From Dipetalonema caudispina (taxonomy: Eukaryota; Nematoda; Chromadorea; Rhabditida; Onchocercidae), in contig JABVXV010000067.1 in assembly GCA_013365325.1 (NCBI GenBank), positions 144,264 to 208,263 of the forward strand: a DNA stretch of 64,000 bases. The letters are read 5' to 3'. Positions within the stretch are counted from its first letter, which is position 1, and every line of letters starts with the position of its first letter. The position numbers and the translations under genes were made by a program. The notes under the pieces are model-generated. The model was not told where the DNA came from and searched no databases. It saw nothing but the letters and a program-made list of their open reading frames with translations. Shown here in pieces: positions 38,301 through 53,300 of the stretch.

Positions 38301-41300
38301 TAATTACCTTGTTATAGCATGTTGTAAACGTTTAATCCACGTGATTAAGTCACGATGTTCTTGGAAATATGATTGCAGATTTCGCATCTGCTGCAGCTTC
38401 TCATAATATTTATTAGCAGTACTGATTACATCTTTCAGTTGCTCTTCCATTCCCATCTTACGCACTACCAGATGTTCCTGTGTGTCAGGATACAATGATA
38501 TCAAACGTTCTGCTTCACGGCTTAAATCATTGACCTGAAAAAAAAACAGATTTTCAACTATGACAGTTCTAACCCCAACTTCATTTCTTCTTTAAATTCA
38601 AGTGTGAATCACAAACCTGCTTTTCAACTGCTGTAACACCACGCATAAATTCATCATATTTGTTCCCCAGTTGTTTCAAAGCAGGAAGATCAGCTCGCGA
38701 AATATCTTCATTTTCAAGTGCTACTTGGTGCGCTTCCTTTTCCTCCAACCAACCGAGAGTCTCATCAGCATCTTGATCGAATTTGTGAACCTTAAAAAGT
38801 AATAATAAGTCACCAGTCTGAATTCAGAGATCGTATAAAGACTCAAGTTTAGATACTACGACCTACTACTAACAATAATAATTTCCTATATTACTATAAA
38901 CAAAAAAATAAACAAACTAAATAAACTGTACATATTAATATTCCCCTACAATATTGGGAAGATCTTTTCTATAGTGAATAAATGAAGGCGCGGATTCAAA
39001 AATAATGGTTGAAGACAATGAAAGCTTTTACAGAGAGAGTGACATCATCAAGATAAGTAATTAAAAGAAATACCTACATATAAAACATAAAAATAGAAGT
39101 GCTTAAAATGCCACATTACTGCCAAGAATACGGTAAAAGTCAAAAAACCAGCCGATTAAATTAAAAAATCAGTAGCATTACCACTGTCATATCTTAAGCA
39201 TAAAATGTGATATTTTGCATAATTTCTACCTATCCCGTTCTGTGTAAGTAAAATTTGATGCACGATGTTTCAATCTTTTTTCAGTTTCTCTGTACCGCAT
39301 TAAAACTATTATGCTGTGTCATTAATTTAAGACGCAGGATATTTCAGATGGTATGTTCCACCAAAAAAAAGTCAGAAGGATACAAAAAAAAAAAAAAAAA
39401 AAAAAAAAAATCCAATTCTACTATAGGATATCCGATGGGAATTTGATGACGATAAACCAAAAACCTGGATAGCTCCTTGCAAAGCTTGTTGTCGTTCATT
39501 GGCTACTTCGTTGACTCGGGACCAAAGATGCTGCAGGTCAGTTCCTTTCGCTTTTATAGATACACCAAATGGATGACCGCTACGAAGCAGTTCTTCCTGA
39601 AATCCCAAATAATGATATTTTTGTGCAGCAAATTGAAAAAAAAAAAAAAAAAAAAACTAACAATTTTAACAAGACTTTCAAATACTGTCGAAAAATAATT
39701 ATTAAAATTACCTGCGTCCTTTTCACTGCAGCGATTCTTTCACCAGCTGAAGCTAATTCGCGTACAACTTGATCGAATTCGGTAACCAATTTTTGACATT
39801 CAGCCAAATCGCGACCTAAAATTGGTTCAAATACTCTTGGGTTAAATAAGAACTAGTGACACTTGATATTTCTGATACAGTACATAGCATTCTCAAAAAT
39901 GCTGGAAATTTTTGCATGCAATGCATCTGTAAATAAATACACTTCACATCTGATATCGTCCTGATATAGAAGTTATCTACTGGAACTGTTACATAAGAAA
40001 AAAATATCATATTGTATCGCGTCAACAACTCTAGACAGTTGAAGATCAAATCGCCCATAAGATAAAACTCGAAATACAATTCAATTTTTAGTTTCATTGC
40101 TCAATTCATACATACCATAGTTTTCTTGCTTAGTAATTTCTAATTTCTCCGAAAGCCATCGGTCCAGACCATCAATTTGACGAACGAACGCATGATATCT
40201 TGCCGAATCCACCAATTGTACCTTGCGTCTTGCAATATCATTTTTGAGCTGCTTATATAATTCTTCTAATTTGCTTTGTTTTGACGAAAGCTTAAAAATA
40301 AAACTATGACAATAAAGGACAAAATGGATCTGAAAAAATATTCCATTTTAGTCTTCTTAAATTTAAAAAGATGAACAAATTGGACAGTCTTCTTCACAGT
40401 CTGGATTATCTCATCTGGATATTAACTAAAGGTGAATATAACAGTACATATTTAAAAATAAAAACAACCTATAAACAGCTAATCACATGAACGATAGATG
40501 CATTAAAACGCAAGAGGAAACAGACTGTGAAAGTTAATAAGAGGACGAACAATAAGCTAAGCAATACGATTACCCAAAAATTTGAAATAAAACTAACATT
40601 TGTGGAATCGAAATGTTTCGCAACAAGCATTATTTCCGCTTCTTTTCGTAGTCTTTCGATTTCGTCAGAAAATTTATTTATATCATATTCTAGTGTTTTT
40701 AGTCGTCTTAAATGCCCTTCTGCAGCAGCCTGATCTTTACCCATATCATTATTTGTCACTAGTGGTATGCGCTCACGCATCCAATGTTCAGCTTCATTAG
40801 CCTCTGCATAATACTGAAAAAAGTGAAATCATGGAAACAAATTGAAGAGCTTATATTATATTTCACGGAAATATTTAAACTATGTTGCATTAGAGTTTGT
40901 GCTTAAATTTTTTTGAACCTTTTTCTCAAGTTTCTGAAATCTAAAGTTTAATTTCTCACGATCAACAAATTACCTGTTGGCTCCGCAAAGAATCTTCCAG
41001 TTTCTGTGATCTTTCATTTATGAACTGTTTTACAGATAAAACCAACGTGGACAATTCGTCTAAAACTTCTTGTATTCCGTTCGATGCAAAATGTCCGTCT
41101 TTTATCATTTTACGACCTTTCTCCTCAACCCTTGCTATTGCTTCCTAAAGAGAAGGAATGATTACTTTGCTAACACATATAAAAAACGAAATTTCGCTTT
41201 TTCTAATTTGAAGAACGATAAAATTTTATCCCTCACTCATTGTATAAGTTTACTCTATTTATCTGTCAAATTTAAAGCATTCTTGACTCTTGCAATCTTC

Positions 41301-44300
41301 AGTTTTGCCTTCAAACATGTGAAACGTCTTGATTAAAATTGAAGAGTTAAAATCTAACCCGTCGGCTATTAACATCAGCCTCAAGATGTGCATGCTTCTT
41401 GGTGAGCAACTGCACAGCATGCAGTGTATCTCCGTAATCCGTACTTATCGTTTGCCGTCTTCGATCACTTAACCATTCCATTTGCTCTTCCGCTTCTGAT
41501 ATCCATCCATAAAATGCCAAAGCATCGTTCAGGTTTTCGCGGCGAATTGCGCAAGGTTTTTTCAGCTCATTATATCGTATGCCGAGGGCTGTTGCCATTG
41601 CCAGTGATTCATTAGCAGTTGCGTAACCCTGAAGCTGTCAAAATTTATTAACTTTCAGAGAATAAGAACAGGAAAAAAAGACAATACGACAGATTTATAT
41701 TGGATCTAAATACAGAAAATATGGCAGTACTTATTCAATAACTTTTAATGCAGTGTAGCAAGACGAACTAGATCCACTTTATTTTGGCAGATTCTATCTT
41801 ATTAAGCTGAAGACCCTTTACTAAATGCGTCCGTCCCCATTATTAAAACAAAAAAAAAAAAAGCATCTTTCCAATGTTTTGGAATGTACGCAACATTCCG
41901 CCGTAATGTGAAATGATCACCATTCCACAATAAAAACGACAATCATGAGAACTCTTGAACAATAAAATAAAGAAGATGAAAGTTAACTGTGCATTCAAAC
42001 AACAACTGATTATCATTTATAATCGTAAAAAATTATGGTTTTTACCGACCTGCTTCTGGAATTCATGTGCTTTAGAGACAATTTCATGAACTGCATCTTT
42101 TCTGGATTTGATTTCAGCCTCCAAGTCATCCTGCTTTTTGATAAGTGCTTCCACAGAAATATAGTCTTTTCCATGATCCTCACTTGATAAATCATTTTCT
42201 ATCCGTTCGAGCCATTTTTCCAGATCTTCAATGCGTCGATTCAACTGATATGCTTCGTTAGCTTCCCACAGTCGGCGTTTTTTCATTTCTGACTTACTGA
42301 AAACGACTGACTACTGGATCAATTTTTATGACTAGTCATCACTTAAAATACTGAAAAAAGTATACATTGCAACACGTATGGATTCAGTGTGGGTCATACG
42401 TTATATGTTTAATTAAAAAAATTGAAAGCCAATCAAAAAAATTCCGGGTTCTGTACAATTTTTATTTCGGTTATGCTGTCTCAAGCATAACTGCAATTTG
42501 CACACGGTTTAAAAAAAACTGTTAAAAACGATGAAATAATCTTAAAATATGAATCTACCTTCTCAGCTCATCCCATCCTCGTTTTACTTCAGCTATTTGT
42601 AAAGTGATTCGATCGGCTGCATAATGTTTGCTAGCAATGAGCTGATTACCGATTTCAACCATCGATTTTATGCGACCTTCATTAGCTTCCAACTCAGCAT
42701 CAAATGTCAAATGCTTTTGCAGTTTAGCTCTACAAAAATCGATTATGACATGGAAGTGACAATAATTGTCCAAAAGTGGCAATGCAAAATAATTCATTCC
42801 AGAAGCTTCAAGCATGTTGTGAAGACAGCAATACACTGGCAATTAAGATAGAGTAGAAGATATCAATGACAATATGCTAGCAAATAAAAATTACAATATA
42901 AAATTGTTAGGAGGTTACGTAATGGACCGGAATAAACGTACGACTTCACCGAAGTTTTGCTAAGGATATCGTAGATATATGCAATAAACCTGTTAACCAA
43001 TGGTTCTAGCAAGTAACATTTTACTGAAATGAAACAGTGCATATCTTTGCTACCAATATTTTTTAACTAAGGAAGATTGATCTTACCCTTTCAAAATCAC
43101 CAATTTTCCATCAAGTGATAGCAACGAACCTTAAATTTGTTTGGTCTAAAAAACTTTCATCGTATGCAAGTTGAATGTTTGCATTGATCCATGTCATCAG
43201 TTCACCACAGCTATCGATGAATTCATGCAGTTTGCGTGATTCATTCAACAATTCATGACGCCGTTTGCATGAATCCATGAGCGCTGCATGCCGAGAGAGG
43301 ACTGTGTCTCGGCTGAAAATCCGAAATTTCTTTTTTTTCTTGTTCCAGTGAAGCCAAAAAAAAAAAAAAAATTCTATCCTAAGGGAACTTTGATCCTGAA
43401 TTATATTACAGATTGAAAAGCTAATATAATTTTTCTCAAAATAGTTTTTCCAATTATTGTAATGACGATTGCTGTCAGCTTCATTCCAGTAACGTACATT
43501 TTCTCGATTTCATTGCGGTAATCGCCATCACACAGTGCTAACGAATCTGCATCTTTCTTTAAGGCGTCGATTTTATCACTCTGAGCAACAAGGGTTTTTT
43601 CGAAATCACTATGTTTCTTGAGTAATATATCAACCGCAACAATACTCTCGCCCATGTCTGCCTGAAATAAGTACATAAATTAAAAAGTTTTTAAAATCTG
43701 TCCATGGCATTTATTAAATCATAAAACATGTATGAATGAAATAAGTATACAAGCAATAAATTAAAAGCTTTGCACAGAATTTTGGAGAGTACTTATCCAT
43801 TCCGATGGGAAAAAAAGAAAATTCCAACTACAAATCGAATTTTCACCTGCTTCAGGAATGCTTCTTTGGATGCAAGCCATTGTTCAGCACGAGCAGCCTG
43901 GTCAGCAAACAGCTGACGATTTCGAGCTCGAGCTAACGCAACGTTTCGAGCCTCCCACGCTTGACGCAACTGATGCTCCACATTTTGAAGTCGTTTCAAG
44001 GCTCGTTGTATTTCACCTTTGTGATCCGACTGCTTCGCAATCAATCTCGAGCTCCATTCCCGCAGTTCTGACATTTCACGCTGGAAAATGGAACTGTGAT
44101 GAGAAATATGTAAAAATACTCACACCATTCATCAGAAATATAAATCACAGCATTTCTCTGTAAAAATATGAATAATCGAAAGAACCTGCCGCCCATCAAT
44201 TTCGGCGAGCTTCTCAACATGTCTAGCAATAAACGCGTCAGCATCTGGTACAGAACGTGGAACTTCTTGAGTTGTAAGTCGACTGAGGGCGTCTACTGCC

Positions 44301-47300
44301 CACATTTCAGCTTTCCGCATCGCATCGAGGAATTTGTGCAACTCACCAGATCCCATTAATGCTTGTCCTCTACAATATGTTATAAAAAGTATTACGTTCG
44401 CAAAAACAGCTGTCCAGCTGTCCTCAACATCAAACAAAAAACTTATTGCTTACTATTAAATTCCATAAAACTGAAGAAAAGCACAAGGGAATAACCTGGT
44501 TGTTGCTCGTTCAGCTAACTGTTTCCAAGAAGTTTCCAGTTTCTGCAGAGATTCAATAACTGTGTTGCAAAGTGGAGGTTTCTTGTCGAGCAGTTTCTGT
44601 GCCTCAATATCGTGCACCTAAAATGTTTGGAGCCAGTTATTTACTATTAAAATGCTTATTAGTGTATTTGCTCAAATATCAACTCGCTAATTAAAAATTG
44701 AAACGCAACAGCATTCCTTACCATGATATAACTTAAGAAATGCAAAGGAGAAGTACTTTCCTGAAAGATTAAATTCAAATAGGAAATTCCTTTTGATTCC
44801 AGATTCATTTAAGTTTGCATAAACTTTGTAATTACACAACAGTAAAATCAATATGTAAGCTGTAACTTAAGCTTTTCATGAATAACAGTCATGTCCCTTT
44901 CCACTGCTTCCTGCTTACGTATCAATGTTTCGACGGAATGCAAATCTCTTCCAAGATCATCACTTGTGACAGCAGTAAGCTTCTCTTGAATTCTTTCACA
45001 AGTGTCGTCAACATCGCGATTGAATGCATGGACTTCAAGTGCTGAACGGAGCTGTGAGCGGTATAAACTTAGCTTGATCTGCACCTGCTTCCAACTAAAA
45101 CCAAATAGGCTTTAGAAATGGTGATATTTGAATCGAAAAAAAAACAGATGATTCTACTGCTGCAGGATTATTTTGCCGAGATTCAGAAATTTGCCATAAG
45201 AAAAGCAAAAATCGACTCTACAATTTTCCAGTGAGCAGAAGTTCTGTGCCCTTTGCCATCTTTATGATACCCCACTAACATTTTCGCACAAACAGCAATT
45301 TAAATTTTTTAAATCAAGGTAAACAGAACTAACGCTTCATTTAGTTCTTTAAGTTGTTGTTGCACTTCATCCTTCGAAGATCGCCCTTGAGCAATCAGCT
45401 TTTGACCTAAACAATTCGCAGATTCAACGGAAGTTTGATCGACAGTTGCATCTGCTTGTGTGCCATCCAGTTTTTCCAATAATGCTTGGCAATGCTCCAT
45501 ATCACGACCCATCTTACCGGCACTGACCAGCAGTTCTCTTTCCTGGAAAATATTACCTCTTTGTTTGCTTAATTCACCTTTTATTCCGTACAACTAAATT
45601 AAAGTACAAATCCTATCACAAGTAAATACTAGATCATATTTGCATTCTAATACCAATATTTCAATATTTTAATTCTAGCGATTTACATTTTAAGACTAAA
45701 ACTGCCAAGCCTTAACAATTTAAACAATTCAAATTTAACGAAAATATGTGAACAGATAACTAAATAGGAAAAACTCATTTATGCATACTTTTATCCATCG
45801 CATAACCCTTTCAACAAGTTGTTTGAAATCGAGCAAATCTCGAGCTTCTTCCAATGCACTACTTTGGTCACGTGACATAGCTACCAGCTCGTTCCATTTG
45901 TTAAGCATGGCACCCGTTCTGAATTCATTTCACTTTTAAAGTGACTGAGTGGTATTCAGTGCGATAACAGTTGAATTGGAAAAAAAAAATTCCACATTTC
46001 CAACAAAACGAATAAAGTAAACCTCTTGTTAATGTCATGTCCATCATTCGTAGGTTTTGATGCTAGTGTTCGTGCCCGTATCCTAATTTCTTGAATTCGG
46101 GACTCATTTATTGACAATTCAGCTTCCATTGCCTGCAAAAATATGTAGATTGCTCACACCAGGTCATGGTTCAAAAATTTTGATACTAAAAACTGAGCTT
46201 CAAGGAAGTGAACTTCAAAGTAATAAAAACTAAAAAAACTAGAAAAGTTTTTTTTTTTTTTTATTCATCAATCCAATAATTAAAATTTACGTTCAGTTCC
46301 GCTTAATATGAAATGTACTGAAATAGTCGTAACCATCTCGGAGGAGGAAATTATATAACCTGATGTTTTTGCAAGCGTTTCATTTTATCTTCGATACTTG
46401 TTAATTTCGCTTGTCTATCGCTCTCAGCATTTATTCGTTTCTGTTTATCATCAATCCAGTTTTCTATCTCCATCATATCACTATTGAAGCGAGCCAAATT
46501 CAATGCATCATCCAGAATACTCTTCCGTACATTCATTTGTACACGAAGCTGTGCGAGAGCTGTTTCCACCTTGATAAAAAAATTACAGAAAATGAATGAC
46601 AGTTCTTCCAAAGAGAGAAATTATCTCGAAACAAGAATATATCTGAAAATCGTGGAACGAAGTACCTCAAAATAACTCTTCAATCCTAAAAGTCATGGAA
46701 ACTTCTGCAACATGCAGGGATACGACTGATACAGCATAACAGATGCTTATTTCTTTCAACTTCAATCCATAAATAAAGCATTCTTTCAGAGCTAGTACCG
46801 CAATTAGGTTCAGTTATAAAGCAGTCATTCAGTTGACTCTTTTTACATCTGCTGTCAATGAAATTCTACGTTATTTCAGGTCTTAACAATTTCTTTCTTA
46901 AAAAAAAAAATGCCCTTTTAAAACTAAAAAGTATTTAAAACCATAGCATAATTCTCAAATCTTCCTGTACCTGTTTCATATACTGATCAATTTTAGAGGA
47001 TTCAATATGTCTGGCAGCAATCAATTGTTTTGCTGTTTTTTGCAAAGCAATAACGCGATCATCAAGAGTTGAGAGTGCTTTTTGAAATGTCTCCACTTTT
47101 CTGATTTGACTTTCAACTTCCTCTACTGTTCCTCCAACCTCAAGTTGATGTCATAATAAGATATTCATTTAATACTTCATAAAAACACAAGATCACATTC
47201 AATGAACAAATAGAGATGGGCATGATAGATTATTACCAGCCATAAAAACTATATGATTAACTAATAAAACGGTAACAAACTTTATATTTCAGTTAAACTA

Positions 47301-50300
47301 TATCCAGGATACCTGCGCACAACAAAGTGTTGCTTGTCGAGCTGCGATTGTAGCCAGAGTTTGTTTTGCTTCTCGCTGGAATGCATGCCATTCCCGTACC
47401 TGCGACAACCACTCGCGACGTATGGCCCATTCATCTCGGACTCGTTTCAAAGATTGGTCAACCTATATAGGATGAAAAAAAATTCATGCATGTAAATTCA
47501 TATACAGCTTCATACATAACACTAATGAGAGAAACAACAAAATCCTTTGGAATCTCTTTCAAATTTTGTTTCTTTGAAGTCCTCAAACTTTAATTTCTTT
47601 AAGATCCATTCAAATTAGATTTTCATTTTTTCTTAATAAACTATCTTTTGTTTTACCTGTTTCAATTTTACTGCAATTTCTGCACTTGCATAATGGTCTT
47701 TTGATATCATCTGTTCACCACGACTAGTTAATCGTGCAAAATCCGGTTCACGCGCCTCTATTTCAGCCTAGAACTTGAAAATAGAGAACTGATAAATCTC
47801 GTCACAATATGAAAGCAAACATCCTAAACAACCACGAACATAAGCATATACTACAAATTTACGCATACGCTGATTAACCTTTACTAAGTCAACAAACCAG
47901 AGGGAAAGAATTAATGGACGATGAATTCGAACACTGTAAAATATTAGATTCAGTTGGTAAAACAAATCAGCACAACTTGCTATCTTGCTGCCAAGAACTT
48001 TTAGTATCGCATAAATAAGTACTTCAACCGTATAAGTAACCTACACGTTGAAAACTATATTTAAAAACCGTATAATGAACTATTATTTGAAAAGAAAAGT
48101 TAAAATCATGTTGATCTGTCTAACTTTCGGAAGCACAAGTCATTTAATGTTTATATTGCTCCATTTTCCTTCCCTTTAAATAGCTTCCTTTAATTGTTAT
48201 TTCGTGAGATGTTTTTAAATTACCTGCAGGCGAAGATGCTCCTTCTGCAACCATTCCGCATTTTGCAAATCATGTACTGCTTGTTTACTCTGCATGTCTC
48301 TTACAATAACTTCTGTCCATGCTATCAAATCACGGGCCTACAAATTTAAATCATTACTATGTGACAGTTATGCAACGAGATTATGCAATGTTTTTTGGGT
48401 GCTGTTACCCGTAACGTAGCATGTGATGAAAAACGAAATTATCATACAACTTGAGAAGCTGTCAACTGGGAATGATTTCATTTCGGGTCTCACATTACAA
48501 TATAAAGTTAAGGGCTAAAAAGAGAGGGAAAATAGACATTCATAGTTCATACCACTGTATTATTTGGAAAATCTAAATGCAAAAACTCTTATTAACCACT
48601 CACATTTACGTAAAAACGTTGAAAATCGTAAGCAGCTTTCAGCATATCGCGACGTGAAACGGTTGCGTCTTGCAGATCCTGCCAAGCTTCAGCCAGAGCT
48701 GCTTGTTGTGCCGTGATATGTTCCGCATTACCACCAGGATAAGTAGCCTTCAAGCGCGCGCTCTCTTCTAGTAGATCACGTAGCTGCTGCTCCATAGCAC
48801 CAAGCTGATTTTCAAAAGCTTCATGCTTCAACCACAAGGAATGGACTTGTTTGATGTCTTTACCAAGTTCTGCAGGAATTGAAGCTTGCTTCTCAGCTAT
48901 TCGTTCCTGATTCTCAGCTACATCGCGATTGAAACGATGCAATTCTTCGGCTGCTTCCAGCTTCTGATCTCGACTTTCAATATAATCCAGTAGCAAAGAC
49001 CAGACAGACCTAAATTTTTAAAACTGCTCATTCAAGATTCAAGTATTGTAAGCCCTTGACTGTACCTAAACTTCATGGAAGCCCTACTTATATCTCTTTC
49101 AGTGAACTACTATACTATTTTAAAAGGAAAGACATATCCCAACTAACGAATTTACTGGCCATAAAGTTCCGTGACAAGATAAGAATTTTAATATTGGTGA
49201 AATTCTATTTCATCCTAGCTTTAGGAAACGCAAGCCAACCATCACCTCCATTAAAATCATGAACAGATTGCGCTAAGAGTCTAGTAAGACAAAAGATAAA
49301 TCGGAAATAAGTCAGAAGTTATTCAGCCAAAAAATTGCAGTGTCCTGGGAAATAGCTGTTAGTCACCTGAGCTTTTCTTGTCGTTTCAAGATGTCACGAG
49401 CAAACGGTGGACTGCGTCTTAGTAATGCATTCGCTGCTGATTCACAATGTACAAATCTTTCGCTGCCTGTTTTGACGCTTTGCTTAAAATCTTCGAAACG
49501 GCTTTGTAATTCCTGAAATGTCTACCATTATGTTAGCAATGATCAGTAAGGTACTTCAATGTTTCATTTATCGTAAATGTTCGTTAAGCTTCCTGGGAAT
49601 TTCACGCGAGTATTCTTCTGTTTTGAAGACCGTACCAATTCATAATTTTCAACATCACATTACCTTATTGTTAAATTCTTAAAAATATTAAACAAATAGT
49701 TAGATTCGAATTAATATATCTGAAACAAAAACCAGCATCAGAAATTTGAAAAGCATTAGATTTTCTTGCATGAATTTCAACCGACCTTCAAATGCTCATA
49801 ATCGATTCCGTAATCTTCGCTCATTGCAACTAGTAACTGTTCGTTGATCCATGCTTCTAAATCCTGACTTTCTCGCAAATACTGGTATAAGTAGACTGCA
49901 TTTTCAAGTTGTTGCCTTCTCTCGTTCGCCAAATTTGAAAGTGTTTCAAATTCTTTTTCTAGTTCCGCTTGCCTCGTAACAAATCGCTCATTGTTTGATC
50001 GATTCGATTTCTCCAACTCCTTACACTGAACTGCTAATTTCTGAAGCCACTGCCTGCAAAGCAAATAAAAATTAAACGAAAATGGCATTGTTCCTTATGA
50101 ACTAGTATAAAGATAGTTCTACCGTTTGGACGCACGAAGTCCTCACAAGAGTAAAATAGCAGCTCAGTGCGCCAAATTTGAAAGGCATAATGCACTGAAT
50201 GACTAAATGAACTAAAATTAATCATATAAGGTGTTAGTACTGAAGTTCTTGTCTCTCACCACAAATGTTTTTGTTAAGGGAAAATATTTCTACATTTGGT

Positions 50301-53300
50301 CCACTGAAAGCTGTTTTAAAAATGGGCAAATTGAATTCAATAATAAAATTTGATATACTGAGAGATGCATGTAAGAAACCTACTTATATGTAATCATATC
50401 AGCTTGTAAAGCTTTATGTTTAGCCAACAACTTCTGCGCGGCATCTTCATCCTGACCGTAATCTTCTGACGTTAACGCTCCCCGCTTTTCATTCATCCAT
50501 GAATCGACCTAAATTCGACTGATTAGAAAATCAATGGAAGGCTTTGAAATGGTGCACTTTCAATTTGCATTTCATTTCAAAGCCTTCCACAAAAATTTCT
50601 TACATGTAGATTTCATGAGCTACATCATATAAAAAATAAAATAGCTAAAGGAAGTATAATCCGTCACCTCGGCTGCATCAAACATGTATTGCTCTTCTTT
50701 CAATGCCCAATCTAACAAATTCTTCCGCTTTCGCATTAAATTATTCAAATGTGCCAAAGCTTCAGCAAGCTGTAATTAAAAAACCGAGTAATTAGAATGA
50801 AGAAGATACGTTACCTGAAAACATTGCACAAATATAAAAATGAAGTATACTTTAGATACAAACAATACCTGTTCATATTTAGCGCGTATTTGTTCCTGGG
50901 CGTAATGCTTCTCTTTAATAAGGTTGCTACCACGACTCAGTGTCTGCTTGATATGAGGTAGTCGTGATGCCACCTCTGTCTGTAAATTTGAAAATCTTTC
51001 CTATCAAAATTTGAAAAACAATTTTGATAAACACCATCTGAGAAAAAATAAACTGTATCCGGTATGTTATAAACATGAAGAAAGAATCTAGAATATACGA
51101 AAACTTACTGTAACAGAAGAAAATTGAGAGTAAATCATTTATTGAGAAAAGGAATTGTTAAACAAAAAACTGCAAAACTATTTATAATTATCTCAGTAGT
51201 TAGATTAAAAAACTTTGTATTAAAAACCAAAGATGAAGTTCTCCTAGTAAACATGTGACTATCTAGAACCTCCAACTAACACCATCAACATTGTAAATGT
51301 ATTTGAAAATATAGGATGACCTCCAACTGTTCATGTTTTTTTTGCATATTTGTGGCTTCTGTAAGAGAGCGGCCGGTTTCTTCGGATGATGCAATTGGAA
51401 CCTTCTCCGAAATCCAGTGCATTTCACAATCTATATCAAACGATAGTTGATGCCATTTCAAGCTTTCTTCCAATGCCGTTCGACGATCTTTGGCTGGTTC
51501 CTTTAATGATTCAAACCTGAAAATTTCCACTATTATCGTAGTAAAACCATGCAGTTTCTGGATTTTTACAATTACTTCGAAGTACAACTCATTCATGAAT
51601 GAGTAAAATGACCACGACCATTTTGCAAAGATTTTATTATCCGGAAATTTCGAATTTCTAATTTGATGTCTAAATTTGAATCGAAATTTTTATCGTACTT
51701 TGAAAATGAAAACGATTGATGTTCATGATAAAAGTCTTCAATTCACGGAACTACGAGAGAACAGAAATCAGATTTAACCTTTCAGTCAGTTTCTGTACAG
51801 TCTTCCTAATGGCGGTCGAATCGAAATGTCCCTGTTGTATCATGGCATTTGCTTTCTCCGTCATTTCAAGAGCTCTTTTTTCAAAAACAGCCATTTCTTT
51901 TTCCACGACAACCTGTTTATGGATGAGTTCCTTCACGCCACGCAAATCAGATCCTAAATCTTTCGAATTCAAAGATGCTTGTATTTCGTCTAACTTCAAA
52001 TGGGCATCATCCATGGCGCCGTTCAACCCTTTTTGATCTTCTGCTTGTCTCAAACATTCTCCTTTAGCATTTGCTGCACGTAAGAGGTCAGACCATTCCA
52101 AGTTTACACAGTCTAGCAATCTCCGAATGGATTTCGACTCATAGTGCCGCGCCGCTATAAGCGCATTTCCTTCCTAAATGAAACATAAGTTAACGAATTA
52201 CGAACAAAACCAGTGAGGAAGATGAAACTACAAACACATTTACTTTTTCAAACTCAATAGCACTCTTCACCTTTCATTAAACTGTAGAAGTATATCAGAG
52301 AGATAACAGTACTCCAGTTATCCTGTTAATTCATTCAGTATACTGTTGTACACTATTTTTGAGCCATTATAGAACTTAATCAAGCTGGTAACATTTTGTT
52401 CCTTTCAGACTTAGCAACATCAATATGATGCCATATTGACTTAAGTGAAGTCTCTCGTTTCAACGAAATCGTTTATAAAACATTAATGATAGCAATTTTA
52501 AGATATTAACAAAGCCTAAGCTTACCGCATTCAATTCGTCTAAACGCGCAGCATTTGCTTTCAGTTCCGCCTCAAATGCTTTGTGTTTCAACAATTTCAT
52601 AGTAATGGATGCTGTGTCTCGGTAAGAATCGTCATTTGCGATCTTTCTCTTTTCTGCTATCCATTGCGACAACTCTTGAATATTTCGGCGTAAATTCTGA
52701 TACTGAAGCGATGCTTCTAACTGTGCACGCCTCTTCGCCGCTGTTTGATGGACTACCGATCGACGAGCCAAAACATCATCACGGCGCTAAAATTTTAAGG
52801 AAATTGTTTCACTGAGTAAAGTAAGCGTTTCCCATGCTCTAAGCCACATAATAAACGAAAGAATTGTACATTAAAAAAATGAATAAATTGAAGCAAACAG
52901 TATAATTGTAAATGCAGCAATGAGTATATTAAAAATGTGTTATTCACGTAAATTCTTGAACCATTTCTTGTTTACTCTAAATAGCTAACTGCGCACTTTT
53001 CTACTGAAAGCAGAGTAAAAGATGGTTTTAAAGCTCTTTGGAAGTGAATAGTTGCTTGCTTAAATTACAAACGAAAGCATTTGTAAGTCAACCTTTTTAA
53101 TGAAATCTGCTTCACTATGTTTTGCTTGGATCAGTTGATCGGCACCTCTCGCGAAAACTTTCAGTCGATCTTCTTGAGCCCGAAGTTTTGCTTCGAAGTC
53201 CGAGTGACGTTTTAGTAAATTTTCAGCTGTTTCTACAGAATCCTGAATTGATTCAAACAGTCGATAACATAATGGAAATCCATTACATGCTGCTATAAAA

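Noticed and set aside
51716..52036. Plus-strand open frame of 106 codons with several cysteines
   Set aside because: It is antisense to a long spectrin-repeat exon (51779-52173) whose heptad pattern is unmistakable.
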